From assembly GCF_000364225.2 (NCBI RefSeq), contig NZ_AQFT02000001.1, positions 1,612,001-1,676,000 on the forward strand: a DNA stretch of 64,000 nt, read 5' to 3'. The notes below the pieces were generated by a model. That model made no database searches. It had not been told where the DNA came from and saw only the letters and a program-made list of their open reading frames with translations. The stretch's first letter is position 1, and each line of letters begins with the position of its first letter. Below, in pieces: positions 57,026 through 64,000 of this stretch. The translations under genes and the position numbers were made by a program. This stretch comes from Eubacterium plexicaudatum ASF492 (GTDB lineage: Bacteria; Bacillota; Clostridia; Lachnospirales; Lachnospiraceae).

Positions 57026-57898
57026 TCAATTTAATGGAATCACCATGGATGTTTCCGTCTGTTTTTCACGAAGTTCACATAGCTGCCGGTTTAATTCCTC
57101 CCTGCGTGTTAAAAATTCCTCCCTGGAAATCTCGCTGTCTTCGTAAAGTTCATGGTTTCTCTGTTGGCGAACCTTGATTTTTCCAGGCTCTTTTCCTGGA
57201 CTTCCCGTTCCTTTATGGCGTTTTCCTTTAAGATTCTATGCTCCCGGTTAACTCTGCCCACAACCTCTTTAAAGAATTTCTCGTCGCTTAACAGTTTATC
57301 CAGTTGATTGTACACAAACGTATTCGCTTTTTCTACCCGGACCATATTGCTGTGGCATACGGTGGTTCCTTTATTTTTCCAGTTCCCACAGGCGTAATAG
57401 GTAAGCTTCTGTTTGCTGCCGTCTTTGTTTCGGTTCGTTGTCCTGGAAATCACCATGCCTGCGCCACATTGAGGGCATTTTAGGATACCTGTCAGCGGAT
57501 ATTCCCCGTCGTAGATTCTGGCTGGCTTTCCATTCTTCTGCGAAATCATAAACTGAACCTGTTCCCATAACTCCTCCGATATGATTGCTTCATGTTTTCC
57601 GTCTGCAACAATAGGATTGGGATTGATATTGTTCCTTCGTTTTTCATTCCAGTCTCTCCTTACGTCATAACGCACCTTCCCAATATATACCGGATTTGTG
57701 AGAATTGATTTTATCTGTGCCACTGAAAAAGCGTTATCCAACTTAGTTCGATAGACTTCCCTGTTAATCCGTCCCACAATAGCCTTGTATCCCTTTCCGG
57801 AAGCATAGAGCTGGAACATAAGGCGCACTGCCTCCGCCTTTCGTTCCACCACCTCCAGTCTTGATTTTCTTCTTCCATGGTTTTCCGTACCCTCCATT
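57026..57898 (-). pseudogene. Large serine recombinase, C-terminal part (catalytic domain missing)
   Basis: The recombinase domain (EAVRLMFQLYASGKGYKAIV, GRINREVYRTKLDNAFSVAQ, SILTNPVYIGKVRYDVRRDW) and the zinc ribbon (GILKCPQCGAGMVISRTT, YYACGNWKNKGTTVCHSNMV) are present. The N-terminal resolvase domain with its serine is not: the gene stops at 57898 where the duplicated response regulator begins. A missing A near 57183 adds a frameshift; repaired, the tail reads RQQRNHELYEDSEISREEFL to a stop at 57026. Related to Ccr-like and phage integrases, now inactive. Confidence 0.82.
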
Positions 57899-58267
57899 GT
57901 CACTATCAGGTTATTTCTTGTTATAATGGTATAGAAGCAATCGAAAAAATCTCATCAAATACTTACGATTTAATTCTTCCGGATTTAATGCTGCCGGAGC
58001 TTTCCGGTGAAAAGATATTTGCCCATATAAAAACGACAAACAATACTACACCTGTTATTATTATTTCAGCTAAAAATCAACCTGAAATTCGCATTGAACT
58101 TCTTCGTTCCAGAGCCGATGACTACATTACAAAACCGTTTTATCATGAAGAAGTTCTTGCAAGAATAAAGAATGTATTACGTCGATGTGCAGAACCTGTA
58201 TCTTCCGAATACAAAATAAAAGATATTACTTTACACACCCGGAATTGGTTATCGTTTCCATCGCTAA
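57899..58267 (+). pseudogene. Truncated, internally deleted copy of the response regulator
   Basis: It matches codons ~26-137 of the regulator at 54238-54912 almost base for base (HYQVISCYNGIEAIEKISSN to YKIKDITLHT), with changes such as L51P and G94R. It then jumps over ~239 bp and resumes at GGAATTGGTTATCGTTTCC. The first ~25 residues and most of the DNA-binding domain are absent. The following ~60 noncoding bases are also duplicated. It is a recombination scar, not a gene. Confidence 0.9.
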
Positions 58268-58315
58268 TAAGCAGCCGCTTACAGGCCATAATTCTCTTTT
58301 ATTTCTAAGAGCATT

Positions 58316-58388
58316 CGTTCTGTTTCGCACTTACTTGTAATATGGTTCTCCATAACACACCTAAGTGCGAAAAATAGCCCTATATTAT
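58316..58388. repeat. att-like direct repeat, copy C
   Basis: CGTTCTGTTTCGCACTTACT then TGTAATATGG matches copy D with a few changes, including the downstream CCATAACACACCTAAGTGCG. It carries the same left neighbour (response regulator 3' end) as copy D. Confidence 0.75.
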
Positions 58389-58400
58389 TATGTCAAGCAA

Positions 58401-58424
58401 GGCAGAGCACGGAAATGCTCTGCC
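58401..58424 (-). terminator. Terminator after the Rpn remnant
   Basis: GGCAGAGCA and TGCTCTGCC form a 9-bp stem around CGGAAA, between the remnant Rpn gene and the att-like repeat C. Confidence 0.6.
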
Positions 58425-58441
58425 CTATCATGTTCCTGTTC

Positions 58442-58850
58442 TCAAATAATATGATATTCTTTGTATAGTTTCAGACGATAATCTTTATCGTCTTTCATTC
58501 TCTCTATTTCAGTAAACCGTTTATCTGCCACCAATTTTTGTATCAAAGCAAGCATCAGTTCTTCACCATATTCTCTTCCTTTTTCACATTCTCCTGGTCT
58601 CTCATCAACAACGTCATATACTCATGCCTCCATTCTCTATTCTTCTTGGCCTCTTTTACCGCTTCTTCCAGCCTCTTCACATATGCATCCTTCGGCTTCT
58701 TCCCTGCCACATAAATATCTGGCTCTTCTTGGTAAGTATTTTGAAGTGACTGCCTGCATTTCTATATCATATATTGTGCTTTTTCCATCATTTACATACA
58801 CATCCAATCTGATGCCTTTTGCGTCAAAAGTCTCTTATATTACCTTTTAC
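58442..58850 (-). pseudogene. Internally deleted Rpn-family nuclease remnant
   Basis: Parts of a protein like the one at 59830-60662 survive: IRLDVYVNDGKSTIYDIEMQ (catalytic core), a jump, then KPKDAYVKRLEEAVKEAKKN and REWRHEYMTLLMRDQENVKK, and after a further frame change KLVADKRFTEIERMKDDKDY ending YKEYHII. The middle third is deleted. It keeps the terminator and att-like repeat downstream, as in the intact copy. Confidence 0.75.
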
Positions 58851-58912
58851 AGCTCCCCTGAAAATAACGGTATTGAGGATGTGCCGCCATTTAAACTCCA
58901 TTTACAGTTTTA

Positions 58913-59643
58913 TCATGCCAAAATATCTATCAGCTCCCGCCAATCATGAATACGCAGATATTCGAAATCAGGAGTATCCCTATGGTTTTGATCAGATAGA
59001 AAATGGGGTTCATCCTCCGTTCTTCCTTCATATAAAACAGGAAACATTCCAGCACCATTTGCTCCGTAAATGTCATTTTCCATACTGTCGCCGCAATACC
59101 ACACTTTATCTGCCGTTAATCCCGATTTCTGCAATGCTATCCTGTACATCATGCTATGCGGCTTTCTGAATATGTAATCACTTGAAGTTAACACAAATTC
59201 AAATCTGTTTCCCGGGAGCAGACGGTCAAACTGCTCCTTTAAAGCAGCACCGGAAAAACAATTGTTGCTTATCACTCCTGTTCTTATTCTCTTTGCATTA
59301 AGGTAGTCGATCATAATATCCGCATAGGGCACAACTGCACCTTGAGATATTCCATTCATGATTATTATCTCAGCTTCTTCCAACGAAACAGACAGAGAAA
59401 TATCCATATAATCTAAAAACAGCCTTAAAAAATTATGCTCATGGATTTCAAGATACTTTCCTCTTTCTGCTTTGATTTCTCAAACAGTTCTATATTGCTC
59501 CTGTCATATTCTTCAAAAGAAATATTGTGTGGATTCTTGTCTATATATGGATAAATTGCTTTATTTCCATTAGAAGCATTATAATTCGGTTGGTAAATTA
59601 ATGTACGTCCATAATCAAAGATAATCATTTCCGGCTTTTCCAT
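58913..59643 (-). CDS. HAD-family hydrolase, one frameshift
   Basis: A ~243-residue phosphatase-like protein. Motif I is MIIFDYGRTLIYQPNYNASN (nucleophile Asp in FDYGRT), motif II lies in RIRTGVISNNCFSGAALKEQ, motif III in YIFRKPHSMMYRIALQKSGL (Lys), and motif IV in KVWYCGDSMENDIYGANGAG. The break near 59458 is a missing A; repaired, the protein runs KYLEIHEHNFLRLFLDYMDI. It lies between att-like repeats C and B, so it is cargo of the rlmH island. Substrate unknown. Confidence 0.82.
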
Positions 59644-59715
59644 ACGAAATCTTCCTTTCAGAATTCCCTTTTATACAAATATTTTGCTTACAGGCACTTC
59701 CTAAACCTCTGCAAG

Positions 59716-59783
59716 ATTCCGCACTTACTTATGATATGGTCCTCCATAACACGCCTAAGTGCGAAAAATCTCGTAATATTATT
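59716..59783. repeat. att-like direct repeat, copy B
   Basis: CCGCACTTACTTATGATATG is identical to the rlmH end over CACTTACTTATGATATGG. It is followed by the shared CCATAACACGCCTAAGTGCG and AAAAATCTCGTAATATTATT. CGCACTTA and TAAGTGCG make it an imperfect palindrome. Confidence 0.78.
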
Positions 59784-59784
59784 A

Positions 59785-59815
59785 AGGACAGAAAATCTTT
59801 AAAATTTTCTGTCCT
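59785..59815 (-). terminator. Terminator after the intact Rpn gene
   Basis: AGGACAGAAAAT pairs with AATTTTCTGTCCT around a short loop, 15 bp past the Rpn stop and next to repeat B. Confidence 0.65.
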
Positions 59816-59829
59816 GTGATGTGCTGCTT

Positions 59830-60662
59830 TTAAATGATATGATACTCCAAATAAAGTTTATGACGATAACCATTATCCGCCTTTATTCTGGCAATATCAT
59901 CAAAACGCTTATCTTCTATCAGCCTTTCCATTAACATAAGCATTTTTCTTCTCCACGTTTTTCTCCAATTTTCACATTCTCCTGGTCTCTCATCAACAAT
60001 GTCATATACTCATGCCTCCAGTCTCTATTCTTCTTGGCCTCTTTTACAGCTTCTTCCAATCTTTGCACATAGGCGTCCTTCGGCCTCTTTCCTGCCACAT
60101 AATCAAGGAACGCCTTTAATTCATCACTCACATCATCCAAAGTTCCTTTTGCATTGAGAAATATCTTTACCGTCTCATCCCCCATAGAAATGCTGCCGTC
60201 TTCTTTACAGATATTTTCAAAGGTATAAATATGTCGTCTTTTCCCATATAAATCGAATGTACAGATAAATATTACATAGCTTCGCTTTAACTCATCATAA
60301 AGCTGCCCTTTATCAATAAGCTGCAGGTCAATCATACTCTGATAATACCGGCTTCTCTTAGGAAGTTCCTTTGTATGGCTTACCTGCATTTCTATGTCGT
60401 AAACAACTTCTTTCTCATCTTTTACATACACATCCAGCCTCACACTGCGGGCATCCATATCCATATTGATGCTTTTCTGCAGCTGGGGATACTCAATCCG
60501 TTCAATGTTCAAATCCGGGAGAATCCTCTGCAATAACTCTTTGCACAATTCCGGATTCTGCATGACCTTTCCAAACAGGAAATCATTGGATATGCTTAAT
60601 TCTTCCCATTTTGTCTGCTTTGTTTCCATGTCTCCCATTTTATCCACCTGCTTTCTTTCCAT
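59830..60662 (-). CDS. Rpn family recombination-promoting nuclease, one frameshift
   Basis: A ~277-residue protein: ISNDFLFGKVMQNPELCKEL, ILPDLNIERIEYPQLQKSIN, DARSVRLDVYVKDEKEVVYD and IEMQVSHTKELPKRSRYYQS, giving the catalytic D in RLDVYV and E-M-Q of the Rpn/PD-(D/E)XK fold, plus YVIFICTFDLYGKRRHIYTF. The A5 run near 59944 lacks a base; repaired, the tail is KMLMLMERLIEDKRFDDIAR, ending YLEYHII at 59830. It lies directly downstream of rlmH, between att-like repeats A and B. A start at 60638 is also possible. Confidence 0.85.
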
Positions 60663-60825
60663 ATACCACTGCCGGAAAATGTGTATTTTTCCAAATCCCT
60701 ATTATTTATTTCTATTATACACAGACTTCCGGCGAATTACAATAAGCCGAAAACCTGTCTTCTGGTATTTCTTATTTTTAGAACTATCTTTGAGTGAGTC
60801 AGTCCATAATACTAACCCTATGGAA

Positions 60826-60858
60826 GCGTTCTGTTTCACACTTACTTATGATATGGTT
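60826..60858. repeat. att-like sequence at the rlmH 3' end, copy A
   Basis: GCGTTCTGTTTCACACTTAC then TTATGATATGGTT spans the last codons (EPYHK and stop) of rlmH plus the first noncoding bases. It recurs with few changes at B, C and D, all in the same orientation. Confidence 0.75.
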
Positions 60859-61321
60859 CATGATTAATGATGCGATAACTTCTGTAAATCTGTTCCAGCA
60901 AAATAACACGCATAAGCTGATGCGGGAATGTCATCCGGGAAAAACTCAGTTTCAGATCCGCCCGTTTTAATACATCGTCCGCTAACCCAAGTGATCCGCC
61001 GATTATAAATACCAGGTGACCGGTTCCGTTTACACCGAGCAGCCGGATTTTTTCGGAAAACGCTATCGAATCCGACATTTTTCCTTCGATAGCCAGAGCG
61101 ATCACATACGTATCCGATCGGATATGTTTCAGAATCCGCGCACCTTCCTGCTCCAGTATGATTTCTTTTTCCCGTTCGGATGCTTCCTCCGGCGTCTTTT
61201 CATCTGCAACTTCTATTATTTCCAGCTTTACATACCGGTTCAGACGCTTTTGAAACTCTGCCACTGCCTCCCGGTAAAATTTTTCTTTTATTTTTCCAAC
61301 CGCTACGATCGTTATTTTCAT
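60842..61321 (-). CDS. rlmH: 23S rRNA (pseudouridine1915-N3)-methyltransferase
   Basis: A 159-residue SPOUT methyltransferase: MKITIVAVGKIKEKFYREAV, YVKLEIIEVADEKTPEEASE, YVIALAIEGKMSDSIAFSEK, VFIIGGSLGLADDVLKRADL (SAM-binding knot) and LSFSRMTFPHQLMRVILLEQ, ending NHEPYHK. The ATG at 61321 follows AGGAG by seven bases. In staphylococci the 3' end of this gene is the attachment site of SCC elements. The same end is repeated three times downstream here. Confidence 0.96.
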   Translation of the reverse strand: MKITIVAVGKIKEKFYREAVAEFQKRLNRYVKLEIIEVADEKTPEEASEREKEIILEQEGARILKHIRSDTYVIALAIEGKMSDSIAFSEKIRLLGVNGTGHLVFIIGGSLGLADDVLKRADLKLSFSRMTFPHQLMRVILLEQIYRSYRIINHEPYHK

Positions 61322-61441
61322 CATTTTACTCCTATTTACAATTTGCCATAGATTTTCGTTTGAAATGTGGTATAATAATTTCATCATATCGGATTTTTAT
61401 TCGAATGTACAGATAAAATAATGACAAACAGGAGGAACACT

Positions 61442-62095
61442 ATGTGGTGTCCAAAATGCAAGGCAGAATATCGTGACGGCATTACCGAATGTGCCGAATG
61501 CGGCTCTCCTTTAGTAAACGCCCTGCCCGTTGAGCTCGACAGTTCTCCGGCAGAACAGAAAGCGAAAATACTCGGCCAGATCGACAGTCATGAAAATCTT
61601 CAGGCACTGTCTGACGGAACGAAGGCTTATGTGGAAATGGGAACAAAATATGAAGATATGAAGTCCACCGCCTACTCTTTTATCCTTGTAGGCGCCGCCG
61701 GTATTATTTTGATGCTCCTTATGTTTACCGGCATCATACCACTGCGGTTTGCCGCTTATATGAAAAGTATTATGGGAGTCGTTATGGGCATCCTGTTTCT
61801 TATTTTTCTCGTAATCGGCATTCGCTCTTATATGCAGCTTGGCAGCTTAAAATTGCAGTTAAAAAAAGAAACCGAAGAGCTGGAAGCGGCAAAAACATGG
61901 TTTTTTGATCATTTCGATGCAGCTGCGATTGACGCATCTATGGAAATCACATCCACCGAAGAACTGCAGCAAAAATATTTTAAACGCAGCCGTTTTATGA
62001 AGCAATCGCTGGTACGGCAGTTTCCTGCTTATACGGACGCCTTTTTAGACTATTTAACCGAGCAGTTTTACGAGGAACTGTATCCGCAGGACTAA
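61442..62095 (+). CDS. Zinc-ribbon membrane protein
   Basis: A 217-residue protein starting MWCPKCKAEYRDGITECAEC, a two-knuckle zinc ribbon. A charged helical segment and two membrane helices (AYSFILVGAAGIILMLLMFT; GVVMGILFLIFLVIGIRSYM) follow, with a coiled, charged C-terminal ~80 residues (LQLKKETEELEAAKTWFFDH). AGGAGG lies six bases before the ATG. The function is unknown; similar proteins are common in Lachnospiraceae. Confidence 0.75.
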   Translation: MWCPKCKAEYRDGITECAECGSPLVNALPVELDSSPAEQKAKILGQIDSHENLQALSDGTKAYVEMGTKYEDMKSTAYSFILVGAAGIILMLLMFTGIIPLRFAAYMKSIMGVVMGILFLIFLVIGIRSYMQLGSLKLQLKKETEELEAAKTWFFDHFDAAAIDASMEITSTEELQQKYFKRSRFMKQSLVRQFPAYTDAFLDYLTEQFYEELYPQD

Positions 62096-62142
62096 TTTGA
62101 CAGCATGATAAACGATACGTAAACGAGGAGGATTAAGCGATT

Positions 62143-62718
62143 ATGAAATTACTGGAAGAAAGAGTATTAAAAGAAGGCAATGCGTTAAACGAAAATATCT
62201 TAAAAGTCGACGGATTTATTAATCACCAGATTGATCCGGAACTGATGCAGGCGATCGGAGAAGACTTTGCGGAGCATTTCAAAGACAGCGGGATTACGAA
62301 AATTGTTACGATTGAAAGTTCCGGTATCGCACCTGCCCTGATGACGGCACATGCCATGCATGTTCCGCTGCTGATCCTGAAAAAATCTCCATCCAAAGTA
62401 CTGAATGAAAACATGTACCAGACCATTGTTACCTCTTATACAAAAGGCACCAGCTATGAGCTGACGCTTGCCAGCCATTTAATCAGTGAACGGGACCATG
62501 TATTAATTATTGATGACTTTCTGGCAAACGGAGAAGCCGCTACCGGAGCTATCCGCCTGATACGCAAGGCACATGCGACGATTGCAGGCGTTGGTATTTT
62601 AATTGAAAAATCTTTTCAGCCGGGACGTGCTAAGCTTGAGGAACAGGGTTTTTCCATTTATTCACAGGTTCGTATTACAAAGCTTGACCAGGGTGTAATT
62701 GAACTGATGGAACAGTAA
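62143..62718 (+). CDS. xpt: Xanthine phosphoribosyltransferase
   Basis: It salvages xanthine to XMP with PRPP. The 191 residues start MKLLEERVLKEGNALNENIL and include VDGFINHQIDPELMQAIGED, VTIESSGIAPALMTAHAMHV, VPLLILKKSPSKVLNENMYQ and the PRPP-binding loop HVLIIDDFLANGEAATGAIR. GAGGAGG lies upstream. I see no purine riboswitch in the short (47-base) leader, unlike many Firmicutes. Confidence 0.95.
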   Translation: MKLLEERVLKEGNALNENILKVDGFINHQIDPELMQAIGEDFAEHFKDSGITKIVTIESSGIAPALMTAHAMHVPLLILKKSPSKVLNENMYQTIVTSYTKGTSYELTLASHLISERDHVLIIDDFLANGEAATGAIRLIRKAHATIAGVGILIEKSFQPGRAKLEEQGFSIYSQVRITKLDQGVIELMEQ

Positions 62719-62731
62719 GGATTCTTTTATA

Positions 62732-62779
62732 CAAAAACATGCATTTTGAAAACAACCTCTTTCAAAATGCATGTTTTTT
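62732..62779. terminator. Terminator between xpt and the TPR gene
   Basis: AAAACATGCATTTTGAAA and TTTCAAAATGCATGTTTT form a near-perfect stem with a loop of about 11 nt and T-rich ends on both strands, serving the convergent xpt and TPR genes. Confidence 0.85.
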
Positions 62780-62797
62780 GTATGCCCGGCAAATTCC

Positions 62798-63831
62798 TTA
62801 CGGCTGATACGTATAGCTGACCTGTGTCACCTCGCTGCTGCTGCCATTTCCGTCTGTAAGAATCACAGATAATACGGAGCTGCCCTCCGGCATCGTAATG
62901 CCGCCGGTGTATAACGTCCCGTTCTGCGGCGTGAGCGCCTCTGATGTCGACCAGCTGTAATAGGCCTGATATCCGATCGGAACATCAATAGTGATTCTCT
63001 GCTGTGTCGTATAAGTTCCGCTCTGTGGATATACGGACGGCTGCGTCATCGGTGTGCCGGATGCATCTGCAGTCACTCCGGTACCGGAAAACCGATTAAC
63101 GGCATCAATGCCGATCTGGTATTCTCCGGAGGTTTCTTCTCCATAAGCGCCTCTTTCATTTTTACAGATAGCCCGTACGGAATAAATATAATCCTGTTCC
63201 AATGCGATCGGCGCCGAATACGGCGTTCCTTTTTCCTGTGGGGAAGAGCCGTCCAATGTATAATAAATAGTATTGCCTGCTTCACTTGTGATCACAAGTG
63301 TCTGAATCGCATCATAAACGCCGGGTGTCAGTTCCAGATACGGCGTATCTACCAGATATTCTCCAAGCATGGCTGCGATCGCAGAATTTGGCGCATCGGC
63401 TGCCAGTTTTTCAATACCCTGCTGGTTTTCCTCTTCCAGGTACAACGCCAGCAGTTTTTCATATGCCTGATAATTGTCGGCATCCAGACTGATAATTTTT
63501 GCAGTGTTTCTTTTTGAAGCTTATTGTCGCCGCTTTTTTCACAAATCGTATTTTTCAGTCCCAGATAGGCAAGGCTGTCTTCTTCTTCCCGCAGCAGCAG
63601 GTCGACCGAATCCAGTGCCCCCGGATAATCTTCGGCTGCCATCATCTTTAAGCAGTCCAAATATTGTGCTTCTTCCTTTTCATATACATAATCTGTTGAA
63701 AAATTATGCAAAAAAAACGCAAGTCCTGCGAACGCCACGGCACCTGTCAATATGCCAAGCACAAGTTTTGCCGGCTGCTTCTGCGGGATTTCATCGTCAT
63801 CCATTTCTTCCATATCGTTATACTCGTTCAT
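62798..63831 (-). CDS. Membrane protein with TPR-like and CHB_HEX_C domains, one frameshift
   Basis: A ~344-residue protein. An acidic cytoplasmic N-terminus (EYNDMEEMDDDEIPQKQP) and one membrane helix (LVLGILTGAVAFAGLAFFLH) are followed by TPR-like helices (CLKMMAAEDYPGALDSVDLL) and two chitobiase/hexosaminidase C-terminal-type beta modules, of which GNTIYYTLDGSSPQEKGTPY is diagnostic. The A5 run near 63496 lacks one base; repaired, it reads LQKIISLDADNYQAYEKLLA. It is probably an extracytoplasmic anchor or binding protein. Its start overlaps the end of the upstream gene. Confidence 0.72.
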
Positions 63832-64000
63832 TTCTTCATATTGATTCCGTTTTTAATTGTTCTCATTCCTTTCCGCTTGCTGCCGGCGTCTGCCGCAGAC
63901 AGCTCCATCTGTTGCCCATAAAGTATGGATTTCCCTGCTATTCCGTTAATCGTCTCTTCTTCCCATACCGTATGAAGCAGCTCTTTTTCCATATTTTTGT
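63828..64000 (-). CDS. C-terminal fragment of an unidentified protein (runs off the right edge)
   Basis: The open frame reads MEKELLHTVWEEETINGIAG then KSILYGQQMELSAADAGSKR and KGMRTIKNGINMKK before the stop. Nothing in it is recognisable. The stop overlaps the ATG of the TPR protein by a few bases, so the two are probably coupled. The start lies outside the window. Confidence 0.5.
   Translation of the reverse strand, partial: KNMEKELLHTVWEEETINGIAGKSILYGQQMELSAADAGSKRKGMRTIKNGINMKK

Noticed and set aside
54961..60858. CRISPR-like repeat array
   Set aside because: Repeats are over 1 kb apart, contain genes between them and have no regular spacers; they fit attachment sites or dispersed repeats.
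62096..62142. Purine riboswitch upstream of xpt
   Set aside because: The 47-base gap lacks the three-way junction elements and is too short.

Overview
The window looks like a chromosomal segment of a gut-type Firmicute, most likely Clostridia/Lachnospiraceae. The support is gene content: a TIGR03960-type radical SAM pair, ECF sigma with an RsgI-like anti-sigma, Rpn-type nucleases, a fucoside ABC/fucosidase locus, strong AGGAGG ribosome-binding sites and low to moderate GC. Nearly all genes are ordinary bacterial CDSs. I see no rRNA, tRNA or CRISPR array.

Layout: (1) 1-14.9 kb, one long minus-strand cell-surface polysaccharide operon. It holds glycosyltransferases, a Wzm/Wzt ABC exporter, a coiled-coil methyltransferase, rfbF, an SDR, and pseudaminic-acid genes pseB/pseI, with an XRE regulator at its head. 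(2) 15-24.1 kb, an IS200/IS605 element, a MATE pump, ilvN-ilvC, then three insertion sequences packed into one 69-bp target (ISAs1, IS1634 family, and a DDE element). (3) 24.1-26.1 kb, a P-loop ATPase plus DpnII/MboI-fold nuclease pair. (4) 26.2-33 kb, a fucoside-use locus with GH151-like and GH29 fucosidases and an ABC importer. (5) 33.2-38.6 kb, a split NRPS-like cluster (adenylation enzyme, carrier protein, condensation enzyme, alpha/beta hydrolase, SCP2 protein) facing a divergent TetR gene with two visible operators. (6) 38.7-51.1 kb, housekeeping and small accessory genes: cysK, phosphoesterase, flavin oxidoreductase, NimA-like, MATE, sigma/anti-sigma, UDP-sugar epimerase, short tyrosine recombinase, XRE, EamA, radical SAM pair. 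(7) 51.3-54.9 kb, an AT-rich peptide-resistance-type ABC transporter with histidine kinase and divergent response regulator. (8) 54.9-60.9 kb, an accessory island downstream of rlmH. It is cut into segments by direct repeats resembling the rlmH 3' end, and each segment ends in an Rpn-type nuclease gene or remnant. It also holds a serine-recombinase fragment and a SymE-like toxin. (9) 61.3-64 kb, zinc-ribbon membrane protein, xpt, and a TPR/CHB_HEX_C membrane protein.

A technical point colours the whole annotation. About 25 single-base deletions, almost all in A/T runs of 5-8, interrupt otherwise complete genes, including ilvN. Adding one base restores family-length proteins each time. I treat these as probable consensus errors rather than pseudogenes. 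True remnants (duplicate response regulator, serine recombinase fragment, internally deleted Rpn copy) are marked separately.

The most interesting candidates are the rlmH-associated att-like repeat array with Rpn cassettes, the split A/T/C biosynthetic cluster, the ATPase-nuclease pair, and the nested insertion sequences with a 69-bp target duplication that carries the ilvN promoter.
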